Shown here: in pieces, positions 1 to 8,399 of the stretch
How the letters are laid out: the number at the start of each line of letters is the position of its first letter
Numbering within the stretch: the stretch's first letter is position 1
Origin: Physocladia obscura
Taxonomy: Eukaryota; Chytridiomycota; Chytridiomycetes; Chytridiales; Chytriomycetaceae
NCBI GenBank assembly: GCA_027596945.1
Contig: JADGJH010000859.1
Location: 1-13,708, forward strand
Direction: 5' to 3'
Length of the DNA: 13,708 nt
The notes under the pieces: generated by a model
Seen by the model: the letters and a program-made list of their open reading frames with translations, nothing else
Told to the model about the DNA's origin: nothing
The model's database searches: none
Position numbers and translations under genes: made by a program

Positions 1-207
1 TTCACTTTTATTGTTACTTTCTTATTTCTTCATTTTTCTCTTTTTCTCTTTAATTTTCTTTTTCTGGAAACTTCTTTTGTTCTTTTTCAAACCAAAACTA
101 TAATAGCCTGAACTATGAATGCAAATAAAAAGGAATCTTCTTAAAAACTCAAATCTTTGGCTATTAAAACCACTAACTAGAGGTTCATTCTGTAACAGTA
201 AAAAGAA

Positions 208-290
208 AATAATTACTACTTAGTACTATCATGACAAATCAATTACTTATTCACATTTTCCATAATTTTGCTGGAAGTTCTGAAATGATA
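208..290. repeat. Imperfect direct repeat, copy 1
   Basis: This AT-rich segment shares a colinear series of blocks with 499-573: AATAATT, ACTTAGT, AATCAATTACTTAT, CC(A)TAATTTT-like and GAAATGATA, with small gaps between them. The order and spacing of the blocks argue for an old duplication rather than shared composition. No coding sequence is seen in it. The two copies flank a tRNA-like box pair at 411-490. Confidence 0.55.
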
Positions 291-410
291 TATGCATGGC
301 AATTATGCAATAAATAAAGTATCCAATTTTGTATAAAGTCTTGACTGCTTTATGCAGCCTTACACAAATTTCAAATTCCATTTAAGAAAATTCATCAAGT
401 TGCACAATTA

Positions 411-490
411 ATTGTCGCCAGCTGGCATTGAACCTGCATTCCCTGTTACAGCAGTTCAGCACATTCCAACTAAGCGAAACAGTGAATATA
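411..490 (-). other. tRNA-like A-box/B-box remnant, not a functional tRNA
   Basis: On the minus strand an A-box-like TCGCTTAGTTGG is followed 43 nt from its start by GGTTCAATGCC, which differs from the B-box consensus at one base. The spacing is right for an intronless tRNA. The T stem pairs with one mismatch and three pairs of an anticodon stem form. The acceptor stem does not pair and the D stem is poor. It could be a tRNA-derived relic such as an old SINE head or tRNA pseudogene, or chance. Confidence 0.25.
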
Positions 491-498
491 CTAATAAA

Positions 499-573
499 AA
501 TAATTGTTACTTAGTCATGTGATGAAGAATCAATTACTTATCCAAATTGTCCAAAATTTTACTTGAAATGATA
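499..573. repeat. Imperfect direct repeat, copy 2
   Basis: Second copy of the 208-290 repeat, in the same orientation about 290 bp away, sharing AATCAATTACTTAT and TTGAAATGATA-type blocks. It ends where the possible first exon of the unrecognised gene opens, so the repeat may be part of an upstream region. No function can be assigned. Confidence 0.55.
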
Positions 574-699
574 GAATAGCTTTATTCTGTCCACATGTTT
601 GGCATCAATTCTGGAAGAAAAGTTTGACTTGTGGTCAATTGTGCCAAAAGTTAGAGCAACAAGAGCCAAATTTAGCCAAACTAATTGCAATTACTATCT

Positions 700-818
700 G
701 TATAAATTAGTAAAACAGTTTTATTGTTCGAAAAATATAGCTACCCCTCTGATTTGGAAACTGGGTTTGGCTTAAATTTTACTGCAGATTGTTTAATTCC
801 ATTGTGATTCTTTCTCAG
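700..818 (+). other. Predicted intron 1 of the unrecognised gene
   Basis: GTATAA donor and TTTCTCAG acceptor, 119 nt and AT-rich with stops in all frames. Removing it leaves a phase-1 junction that continues the reading frame into the 32-nt exon at 819-850. It is supported by frame continuity only. Confidence 0.4.
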
Positions 819-850
819 CCGCAGATGATTCCACTGGATGGTGGAACAGG

Positions 851-924
851 GTCAGTTGTATTTTTTTATACTTAATGCTTCTTAGTTTATGCTTTTATTG
901 TTATTTATTTGTTTATTTTTATAG
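851..924 (+). other. Predicted intron 2 of the unrecognised gene
   Basis: GTCAGT donor, T-rich body with a CTTAAT branch-like motif, and TTTTTATAG acceptor; 74 nt. Its removal joins codon AGG to GAG in phase and opens the long frame of exon C. This is the better supported of the two introns. Confidence 0.5.
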
Positions 925-1272
925 GAGCTGTTGCAACCTTGTGCAACTGTTTGTCGTATATTTTTTGAGTGGGAAATTTCAACGCTTTTGAAAAAGTTTG
1001 ATGACAAGAATCATGAAAAGAAAGAAATCAAAGAATTTCTATCTTGTTTTCAATTTAAACGCTTTCGACAATGGGACATACTTTTTCGCGATTTTTTTTA
1101 CAATGCCAAACAGTTGCAATTGCCCCCATCAAAAAAACCAGTTTTAGGTGGTTTCTAATTAAGTCTTCCAGCTGTTTTGCTTACTCCTGAAGGAAAAGAA
1201 ACTCTATCAATGGAGCCAGTTCCGCTCTTCAAAATTCGCGTTTGTAAACAAGAGAATCGAAAAATATTTTGA

Positions 1273-1800
1273 GAGGAAAACTTTGGTGCACTAGGGTGCA
1301 CTGAAATGAATCTTAAGCCATAATATATTATTATATTGTTTGACTAAGTGTACCAATGTATTCCAATTTGTGCCAGAGTTATGTACTGATGAGCATTTGT
1401 AAATTACATTGTAAAATAGCAAATTATAAATGTAAAAGTGTATTTATTATATTTATTGTGCGTCAAAATTATCTTTGACGCCATTGTTTTAATTAATTCA
1501 TGTAAATCAACATCATCAGTTTATTGAAGACAATAAAGATAATAGGTTAAAAAAAATAGTCTACTTAACTGTCTAAATTTTTTAAAAAACACCTTGGCTG
1601 TATATTAAATTTTATGGCACAGTAATAACATTAAAGTCTGCAGTCTTTTTTGTGCATTTTTTACTGAAAAGAATACTATTTTTCATATAAATCTACAAAC
1701 TTTTCATGTAGAACATCTACAATGTATCCCAACAATTTAACTATGTGTTCACAACATTATATATTCTTGTTGTTACCATTTCAATTGCCAACAACAGAAA
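1273..1800. other. AT-rich stretch without a gene
   Basis: No open frame longer than about 40 codons with protein-like content is seen on either strand. An AATAAA at 1532-1537 is about 260 bp past the preceding frame, rather far to be its polyadenylation signal. Nothing else is recognised. Confidence 0.5.
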
Positions 1801-1810
1801 CCGCTAATTT

Positions 1811-1816
1811 TTTATT
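1811..1816 (-). terminator. AATAAA polyadenylation signal for the zinc-knuckle gene
   Basis: TTTATT on the plus strand reads AATAAA on the minus strand, about 70 nt beyond the stop codon at 1886-1888, the right distance and strand for the CCHC gene. The hexamer is common by chance in AT-rich DNA, so only position supports it. Confidence 0.4.
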
Positions 1817-1885
1817 GTATCAATTTTACACCAAAATATTTTCAGGGGATATTGATGATAGCCCAGTAACGGCAAGAAGACACCT

Positions 1886-2440
1886 CTAGAACTCGCTTTT
1901 TCCAGGACAGTTTTTGCGCCAGTGGTCAGATCTGCCACAATTGAAGCAGGGTTGTGGTGGTGGCTGCGATGTGTTGTAAGAACGTCCGGATTTTTTAGCC
2001 GAATAGATCTCAGTGCCCTGCTTTGTTTGACTGTATCCGGCGCCAACCACATGAGTACCATTTGAATCGTAGTAATTAGCAGAATGGTTCGCGCGTACGG
2101 GTGTTGTTACGGTATATGGAGCAGATGGACTTGGCTTCACGGCGTGTGGGGGGTTACAACTGCAGGTGTCGTAACCTGCCTGGTAAAGTCCAACTCTTTC
2201 TCCAACTGTTTCACGCGTACTTTCAATTCATTGGTTTCCTTCTCCGAATCTGCCAACTCTTTTTTTAAGTTATTAGCTTGGTCCTTCCAAATCTTAGCAT
2301 CCTTCTCTGCGTTCTCCAACTCTTCCACGAGTTGAAGAACAGAACTTTTGGCATTCTCCGCCACACGCAATACGCTTTCTTCAAGATTAATGTTCTCAAG
2401 AGTCGAACGAAGTTCGTCCACAGCTTTGTCGGCATCTGTC
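1886..2440 (-). CDS. Coiled-coil CCHC zinc-knuckle protein, frameshifted
   Basis: The minus strand encodes a charged heptad-like coiled coil (about 2440-2180; EELENAEKDAKIWKDQANN, then KRVKQLEKEL-type sequence), a Pro/Thr/Ser/Val linker (about 2180-1960), and a retroviral-type zinc knuckle CFNCGRSDHWRKNC (C-x2-C-x4-H-x4-C) at 1948-1907. The stop is at 1886-1888. CCHC knuckles bind single-stranded nucleic acid and coiled coils multimerise; the layout resembles gag-like or RNA-binding proteins, but no family is assigned. The coiled-coil frame meets a TGA at 2137-2139. The zinc-knuckle frame runs open through the same place, offset by one base at the C6 run (2148-2153), so the two halves belong together. 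The 5' end is unresolved: no ATG lies in frame, and a TTGACAG acceptor-like site just before about 2438 suggests an upstream exon. CpG content is host-like. It may be a real gene with a sequencing indel, a programmed shift, or a young pseudogene. Confidence 0.6.
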
Positions 2441-2552
2441 AAGCAAACAATTAACCAAAGCTCACACAGGCACAATGTATGGGCGATCTACTTTGCGAGC
2501 GAGGCGCGGAAGTCTCGGTGCTTGCAGTTTATGCTTGGTTGGTGTTACTGTC

Positions 2553-2600
2553 ACTTTTGATCATGTTAATTTGGTAACTTTTGATCATGTTTATTTGGTG
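2553..2600. repeat. 24-bp tandem duplication
   Basis: Two adjacent 24-bp units (2553-2576 and 2577-2600) start ACTTTTGATCATGTT and match at 22 of 24 positions. Each contains the palindrome TGATCA. The unit is a multiple of three, but no convincing protein crosses it. It may be a duplicated regulatory site in the divergent promoter region, or simple slippage. Confidence 0.85.
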
Positions 2601-2825
2601 ATGTCGATCGTTTTATACAGCAAATTAGGGTTAATTTCGGCGGGAGGCGAGACTGTGCAAATTATCGGATCGTTAAGCTTATTACCAATATATGTACAGG
2701 GACAGGAGTACAGTCTATGCATCGCATATGCAGCAGTATTGTAATGTTGCGATAGCTTCGTTGCCTTATTCAATTTTACATATATCCCAACCATTAACCT
2801 TTATTGGCAGTAAGGTCAGTTGTTT

Positions 2826-2880
2826 GTCTATTTTTTTTCTTCTTCGTCCTCTTTTTTTTCGTCTTTCTTCTTTTCCTCAT
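2826..2880 (+). promoter_or_regulatory. Pyrimidine-rich tract upstream of the dynamin gene
   Basis: About 55 bases are almost entirely C and T on the plus strand, broken mainly by a few G bases. CT-rich tracts upstream of start codons are common in fungal core promoters. It lies about 250 bp before the dynamin ATG. The role is inferred from position and composition only. Confidence 0.35.
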
Positions 2881-3133
2881 TTGAGGAAGGGCTTGATTTA
2901 TTGAAATCAGTTCAAAAGGAATGAGTGGAGATGTTGCCCGCGAGCGCAAAAAACTTCACCTCGTCCTCCGCCCTGTTTCACAGCCTTTTTCTTTCCCCAT
3001 TGGATTACATTTTATATTCGATTTTGTTTCAAATAAAATTTGGTGAGGGTTGGCCGGACCAAAATCGTTTTAACGGATCGCATAGCGGACACAAGCCAAG
3101 TCAAAAGCAAATAAACCCCACAAGAAAATTTCA

Positions 3134-5155
3134 ATGGATTCCCTGACTGACGCCAGTATGCGGGCGTTGCTTGACAAGAACGACCGGATTCGCGCAATGC
3201 TTGGGTCCGCGTCTGGCGTTGAACACTTGGTGCCATCAATTGTGGTTGTAGGCGCGCAGTCGCACGGCAAAAGCAGCGTGCTTGAAGCCGTCGCAGGCGT
3301 AAAGCTACCGGCGGGAAGCGGCATGGTAACGAAGCGGCCACTGATGGTTCAATTAAGACGCGGTGAAACGGATGAAGTCAAGTTTACTCCTTTCGTAGGT
3401 GCCAATGCAAAAAATATTGGCAAGACCGAAGTAGCAGAACACGTGACAGATGAAACCCTGCGCACAGACGAAATTGAGGCACAGTTGGGGAACGAGACAG
3501 GCATCGTCAACTTGCCAATGATCCTGCGTATCCAGAATGCGGATATGCCAGACGTTACCCTAATCGATTTGCCTGGAATTACGTATAAGAACGGCGTAGA
3601 GGACCGCATCAAGACCCTGATTGATGAGTATATCATGCCAGCATCGGCAATCATTCTGGTTGTGCACAACGCCTCAGTGGATACAGAGACAAATGAAGGC
3701 TTCAAACGCGCCAAAATTGTCGATCCAAGTGGCAAGCGTACACTCTGTGTCCTCACACATGTTGACATGGTAGCGAATGATTCCAAGCTCCTTGAAAAGA
3801 ATGTCACCGCATTCCTGGACTCGTCCTCTTCTTTGCGTTACATTGCCGTCCGCAACCCTGGGTTTACTGATCATGACAGTATGACACACGCAAATGCCCT
3901 CAAAGCCGAACGTGAATTTTTTGCAACACATCCAACGCTCTCAAAGTCGAAGTACCGAAGTATCACCGGCTCTGCGGCTCTTATGAAGCATGTGAGCGTA
4001 ATGTACCGTGATGCCGTCATTGCATCGCAGAAACCGATTCGCGAGGAACTTTTTCGCCAACGAGCCAACATCGCAAGTGAATTAGAGCACATCCCCAAGT
4101 CCATTCCAGCCGCAAGCAGATTTAATGAGCTCTGGATGTCGACCGTCCACTTTCTGGGATCTGACGCCAAAGTTAATGCTACCCCAAAGCGCCAGATTTT
4201 TGAGTGCTGTGACAAGTTATCGCAGTCGCTCTTGCGCATCCCCAAAGATTTGGTTAAGGACAAGGGGAGCGTCAAAAAACTAAATTTGCTTGTTTCTGCG
4301 CTGAAAGATGTGAATGGGACCATGCTGCCAAATTTTATGCCATATGACCCTGTCAAAAATTTTATTTCCGAAATGGTTCAAGTTTATGCAACTCAGGCTG
4401 TTAATAGGCTGGAATCTTGCTTTGAAGACAGTATCAAATCGATAATTGACAGTGTAAAGTCGCACCTGATCGAAGAGAATCCAGACGAACTCTTTGAAGC
4501 ATCCATTGATCTTGTGGAGAATGAGCTGATTTCCGTAACAGATGAAGTAATTTCTGCTCTGAATTCCCGCCTTTCTGACTCACTCTTAGAGGAAACAAGT
4601 ATTGTTCTCACATGCAACCACCACTACTACAAAAATACCCTGGACCATCTTGAAAGTATCGATTCCAGTGGTGACACATGGGCTAAAGATATTCAAGAAG
4701 TAATTGAGGAACATGAATCATTTTGGTTAAATGACTTATGTGGAGGTAGTCATTCATTGACTTCGAACACCAAAACGTTTTTCTTCACCTTTTGCGCGTA
4801 TTGGAAAGTTTTTGTCAAGGCCTTTATTGACACAATCGTAAAAGCTGCACAATGCAAGCTTTATTATTTGAAACAACATGTTTTGGATCATTTGAAAAAT
4901 GTGGATGATGATGTGATTCTGGAGTCGTTTGCTTGTTTCCAACAAACTGAGAGACGACGTGCAGAGTTGGAGGAGAAGCAAGAGGCATTGGAAAATGCAC
5001 AAAGAATGTTGGATGGCGGAATTCTTCGAGCTATTCCGCGAGCAATCAGTTCAGCCAAATGCAAGATGACATTTACAGCCAGTACAAAAAGCACAGAGAG
5101 ATTTTCTTCAAGGTTTGAGTTACTTCATTTTTCAGAGGATGAAACTGAAGAGTGA
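3134..5155 (+). CDS. Dynamin-superfamily large GTPase (Mx/DRP4-like)
   Basis: Intact single-exon frame of 673 residues. The N-terminal GTPase domain (about 20-310) carries the dynamin signature: G1 GAQSHGKSS (40-48), G2 MVTKRP with T66 (64-69), G3 DLPG (145-148), G4 THVD (208-211) and a G5-like VRNPG (239-243). A helical middle/stalk region follows (about 310-560), then a GED-like helical segment (about 560-625). There is no PH domain, Pro-rich tail or membrane segment, and the size fits the Mx and plant DRP4-type group. Such GTPases self-assemble into helices on membranes or other polymers and use GTP hydrolysis to remodel them. The usual lysine of G4 TKxD is histidine here. The ATG is the first in frame that leaves the usual short helix before the G domain; M9 is an alternative. 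The gene is richer in G+C and CpG than its flanks, is preceded by a pyrimidine tract and TATA-like box, and is followed by AATAAA at 5254. The cellular target cannot be told from sequence. Confidence 0.95.
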   Translation: MDSLTDASMRALLDKNDRIRAMLGSASGVEHLVPSIVVVGAQSHGKSSVLEAVAGVKLPAGSGMVTKRPLMVQLRRGETDEVKFTPFVGANAKNIGKTEVAEHVTDETLRTDEIEAQLGNETGIVNLPMILRIQNADMPDVTLIDLPGITYKNGVEDRIKTLIDEYIMPASAIILVVHNASVDTETNEGFKRAKIVDPSGKRTLCVLTHVDMVANDSKLLEKNVTAFLDSSSSLRYIAVRNPGFTDHDSMTHANALKAEREFFATHPTLSKSKYRSITGSAALMKHVSVMYRDAVIASQKPIREELFRQRANIASELEHIPKSIPAASRFNELWMSTVHFLGSDAKVNATPKRQIFECCDKLSQSLLRIPKDLVKDKGSVKKLNLLVSALKDVNGTMLPNFMPYDPVKNFISEMVQVYATQAVNRLESCFEDSIKSIIDSVKSHLIEENPDELFEASIDLVENELISVTDEVISALNSRLSDSLLEETSIVLTCNHHYYKNTLDHLESIDSSGDTWAKDIQEVIEEHESFWLNDLCGGSHSLTSNTKTFFFTFCAYWKVFVKAFIDTIVKAAQCKLYYLKQHVLDHLKNVDDDVILESFACFQQTERRRAELEEKQEALENAQRMLDGGILRAIPRAISSAKCKMTFTASTKSTERFSSRFELLHFSEDETEE

Positions 5156-5558
5156 TCTGAACATATTTGCTTTGATATCTGCTGCTATATTGATATGTTA
5201 ATGATTTTATTGGTTTGTAATTGATTTACAGCAATTTGTGTGAAAGTTTTCCAAATAAATTTTTCACAACTGATTTTCAACTTGATTTTCAACTTCTTTT
5301 TTTTCTTTTTTTTTTTTTTGGTGCCACTGCCATCAATAAACTGTTAAAACCAACAGCTACAGAATGTCCCAGCAGCCAAACTTGCAAATTGATTGTAAAT
5401 AACACTGAATGCAGAAGAACACTGAAACAGATTGCGCAAATGCTCAATTGGTTTATGCAATTTACAAACAGCACAATGTGCTTTTTAAACTCATTCATGG
5501 ATCTGGACCAAGATCAAGACTGAACACGCAGATATGAAAGTTCTGGCTAAATTGGTTG
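5156..5558. other. 3' flank of the dynamin gene: polyadenylation signal and T-rich tract
   Basis: An AATAAA lies at 5254-5259, about 100 bp after the dynamin stop and the likely polyadenylation signal. It is followed by a perfect 12-bp tandem duplication GATTTTCAACTT (5272-5295) and a T-rich tract to about 5320. A 100-codon open frame over 5221-5523 has no recognisable domain and starts inside the likely 3' UTR, so I do not call it a gene. The lost N-terminal part of the CRN relic may lie in 5320-5558 but cannot be recognised. Confidence 0.45.
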
Positions 5559-7540
5559 AACTTCGCCGCCGTCAAGAGAAGCGAGCAGTTCTTCGCTTTT
5601 TGCTAATCCAAATTCGAACGAGCCTGCGACCAAAAAGCAGTCCCGAAATGGAAGGACGAATCACCTTTTGTCTGCTCACTTGAAAAAGGAACACTCTTTT
5701 TTGTTAACCGGGAGGATACTGTCGAACAGCTTCAAAAGATTCATCGCTCCAAATTCGAAAGAGCCCAAATTGCCGAAGGAAAAGAGTGGATTATTCCTAT
5801 TGCTGACAATGTCTTGGGACTAGGAAAGTCGGCGTTCGGCAGGCATTACATTTGCAGATCGAGAGCCATGGCCCGAAGCTGCCAACAGAAATCCGTTCCA
5901 ACAGGCTCTATGCAACTGCCACACGGTCGCAATCCCTTTTCGAAAAGGAGCATTGCTAGAAGATACCTTTGATGCCGTGATTCTCAAGTATCTGACAACA
6001 GCCTTGAAGCCTATGTTTACGACTGAACCAGCCATTCTTACCCAGCATCCTAAAACCAGTGATGCTTTCTTGGTTGACCTAACAGAATCAGTTGGACCCC
6101 TCTTCATTGTACTCGACGAAATTGGTGCTGCGTTCTCTTTTGCTGATTTGGATGACTTTCAACAACGGGAGAAGTTCTTGTTGTTTTGCGATACCGTGGT
6201 TGGAAAATGGCTTTCGTTGAAGCATGTGTTTTTTGTGCTGCTCGGTCGTGGCTCTTTCCTTGGCTATGTTGGACGTCGCTCCAATCATTCCCAGTACATT
6301 TACTGTCAAACGTCTGAAACTTCATCTCCTTCGAAAAGATCCGATACAGGAAATCTTGGAGCATACTCTTATCTCTGATAAAATGACAATATGTGCCGGA
6401 TTCGGACTTTCAGAAGCACAGGCACGTCAGGCGGCGGTACATCTCTTCAAACAGACAAACGGCCTCCCTCGTTCATTGATCCATGCTTTAGAGCAATGCC
6501 ATTCGTTGGATAATATACTTCAATATAATGAACCACTTATTTTACCGGGCTTGGATTGGAAAAGGTTTTATAACAGATTCAAGACAAAACCCCAGTTATG
6601 AAACTTTTGAACGCTTCACAAACAAAGTCGACATTAAACATGATGGAAATTACTACTAATAGTGTAGGGCAACAGGTACATCTCGATGTAATTACCAACA
6701 ACTCGTGTGTTGTTTGGGATGGATCAGCAGAAGCAGCCCAAGTACTCATCCACTCAATTGTAAAATCGTATCTTGAGGGCTGGCTTATGCCATTCACTGA
6801 TTATATACAGTTTTTTTGGAAACAGTTCAGCAGTATCTGTTGATTACCCAAATGTGTTTGAATGGATGTTCTTGAAGCGATTTCAGGAAGCGTTCTCCTT
6901 ATCAGGGAAACCGCGAGACATCATGCCAGCTTATTTCAACACTCCAATATTTGGAGTATGTGACGGTGTCTCTTTTTCCATGTTCACTTGACCCATGCCA
7001 AAAATCACCGAAAACGGTAGTCGATCACCAAATCTTGATTCATCAACTGCAAAACCTGGCAGTTGGGAAGGCTTAATGAAAAATATTGATCAGCTGGGAG
7101 ATATTTGCTTGAAACCTTTGCCAAAATCAGCTTCATCTGATGGGTTCCTGATTACAATGGCGACCTTACGAAGGGAGCCAGTTAAACTCACATGTGGCCT
7201 GGCAGTGAAGAATTACTTATTAACGCCATTTTCTTCCGATCATCTGTCAAGGGAATGTGATGTTTTCAACCGAATGTTTCACGGTATTGATCACAAGGGA
7301 CGTCTTCACATATTGTTCATTTGTTGTACATGTTATGCAAAGGAGCTAAGCTTGAAATTCGAGGGAAAGTTGTTTTTTGTCTTTTCAGACAAAAAATTAT
7401 TTCCAAACATTGACGAAGTAATTCTCCTGAATTTGGACACACCGAAACATCGGGCTGAGTTTTTTGGAGTAGAAGGCGAGCTGTCAGGATTTGTGGAGAG
7501 AGTTGTGAGTAAGGCTGAGGTGGAATATTCTGTTATGTGA
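5559..7540 (+). pseudogene. Crinkler (CRN)/RHS-type NTPase effector gene, broken
   Basis: Consecutive frames encode the parts of one CRN-type protein in order: a lead-in with KWKDESPF and FVNREDTVEQL; a P-loop region GLGKSAFG (about 5817-5840); ITFADREPWPEA after a frame change; a Walker B-like LFIVLDEIG (6100-6126); GRGSFLGYVG; SEAQARQAAVHLFKQTNG; SVDYPNVFEWMFLKRF; and a C-terminal block KKLFPNIDEVILLNLDTP. CRN/RHS proteins of oomycetes, chytrids and mycorrhizal fungi combine a ubiquitin-like header, a P-loop NTPase and often a nuclease-like C-terminus, and many act in host nuclei. Here the header is not recognised. The frame changes near 5850-5875, 6265-6300, 6585-6600 and 6810-6840, and stops lie at 5604-5606 and 6989-6991. 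No short introns explain these, and the adjacent 2-kb dynamin frame is intact, so poor assembly is unlikely. CpG is not depleted, which suggests recent decay. AATAAA overlaps the final stop (7540-7545). Confidence 0.85.
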
Positions 7541-7879
7541 ATAAAATATGTGAAAAGTACATATATGAAGTAGAAATTTGACCAACTGTGTAACTGCCTT
7601 CTAGTAATTATGTAGGAGTTAATGGATGGGCAGGTTTTAGAGCAAGAATAAGTAATCCATTTGTGTGTGGCACTAGTCACTCTGTTATTAGTGTTCTGTT
7701 ATTATATGTTAAAGCAAGAAGCACAAAAACAACTTTTTGGAATGGCTAACATGAAGATTTGGTTTGTTTCTTTTATGTAATTTTCAGATTCAATATTTAT
7801 CAACAGATTTTAAAAATGAATTGAGCAAAAAAATGTTTTGGTTCTGGATCACTGCTCAATACACACATTAAAGATACTT
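7541..7879. other. Gene-free AT-rich gap between the CRN relic and the Copia remnant
   Basis: No protein-like frame or long repeat is seen on either strand. An AATAAA at 7540-7545 may end the CRN transcript. The missing reverse transcriptase part of the Copia element would be expected to begin here on the minus strand but is not detectable. Confidence 0.5.
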
Positions 7880-7899
7880 TTTATGCTGGTGGTGTTTTA

Positions 7900-8398
7900 T
7901 TAATATTTTGCCTGTATATTCACCTGACTTTAACCACATATTTGATTGAATGATTCAAAATGTGCATCATGGAAAGAATCCTCATTGTCTGTATCATTTT
8001 CTGCAGGTTTGAAGTTCATTTGTGTCAAGTTTGTAAATATTGTCCATTTCCAATTCCTGAATTGTTCTGGCTGGCAGCTTTATTTTAAAGTCCTCTAATT
8101 CTTCATCAAAACCATCTTCATCATGAATGGTGTCAAATTCGGTAGCATTTATTGGAATTCCATGTGTTTTTGGGTTGTTTTCAATAAAATATATGTTGTG
8201 ACTGATAATGGTCTCATTGTTTTGTAGTAATATTTTATAACCACGTTGAATGTAATTTTGGCCATCAAAATTTGAATATCCAATGAATCTACCCCAGATG
8301 GACCTATTTCCTGTTCTTTGCACCTTTGAGTTTCCAAGGATTCTTGCATAAGAAAGACAGTTTGGCACGTGTAGGTCACGTACTATTGGCTTCTGCAA
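7900..8398 (-). pseudogene. Copia pol: C-terminal integrase/post-integrase segment
   Basis: A 134-codon open block contains HVPNCLSYARI and IWGRFIGYSNFDGQNY, matching the conserved Copia segment with F/PNCxAY and a W/KGxFxGYS motif after the integrase core. An acidic stretch with EDGFDEELEDF follows. After the TAG/TAA region near 7994 another frame carries acidic sequence (about 7995-7910), so the relic continues a little before homology fades. It should be followed by reverse transcriptase but is not. Confidence 0.85.
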
Positions 8399-8399
8399 T

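Larger units (their letters stand above)
574..1272 (+). pseudogene. Unrecognised spliced reading frame with an in-frame stop
   Basis: Three open blocks join in one frame through two well-formed introns. Exon A (about 574-699) encodes a stretch with WHQFWKKSLTCGQLC and AKLIAIT. The intron at 700-818 starts GTATAA and ends TTCTCAG. Exon B (819-850) encodes ADDSTGWWNR. The intron at 851-924 starts GTCAGT and ends TTATAG, with a CTTAAT branch-like site. Exon C (925-1272) is rich in F, K, W and E and includes KFDDKNHEKKEIKEF and later LPAVLLTPEGKETLSMEP. Phases match across both introns. One TAA at 1156-1158 interrupts exon C, yet the same frame stays protein-like to the TGA at 1270-1272. Exon C keeps CpGs that the surrounding DNA lacks. 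I do not recognise the family, and the true start is not visible. It may be a gene broken by one nonsense change, or the stop may be removed by an unseen intron. Confidence 0.42.
2441..3133. promoter_or_regulatory. Intergenic region between divergent genes
   Basis: This roughly 690-bp gap separates the start side of the minus-strand zinc-knuckle gene from the start of the plus-strand dynamin gene, so it probably carries promoters for both. It holds a 24-bp tandem duplication, a short GC-rich patch (about 2480-2525), a pyrimidine-rich tract (about 2826-2880) and a TATA-like TTTATATT at 3011-3018, about 120 bp before the dynamin ATG. Open frames inside it look non-coding. Confidence 0.5.

Noticed and set aside
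1148..1163. A 16-nt GT...AG string spanning the in-frame TAA, with a CTAAT branch-like core, as a tiny intron
   Set aside because: Introns this short are known only in a few lineages such as some ciliates; the other introns here are 45-119 nt, and the removal would not be supported by anything else.
3012..3807. Minus-strand open frames of 109 and 152 codons over the dynamin gene
   Set aside because: They are antisense shadows of the strongly supported dynamin frame.
5221..5523. A 100-codon plus-strand open frame
   Set aside because: It begins inside the likely dynamin 3' UTR, crosses a poly-T tract and shows no domain; it could hide decayed CRN header sequence but cannot be supported.
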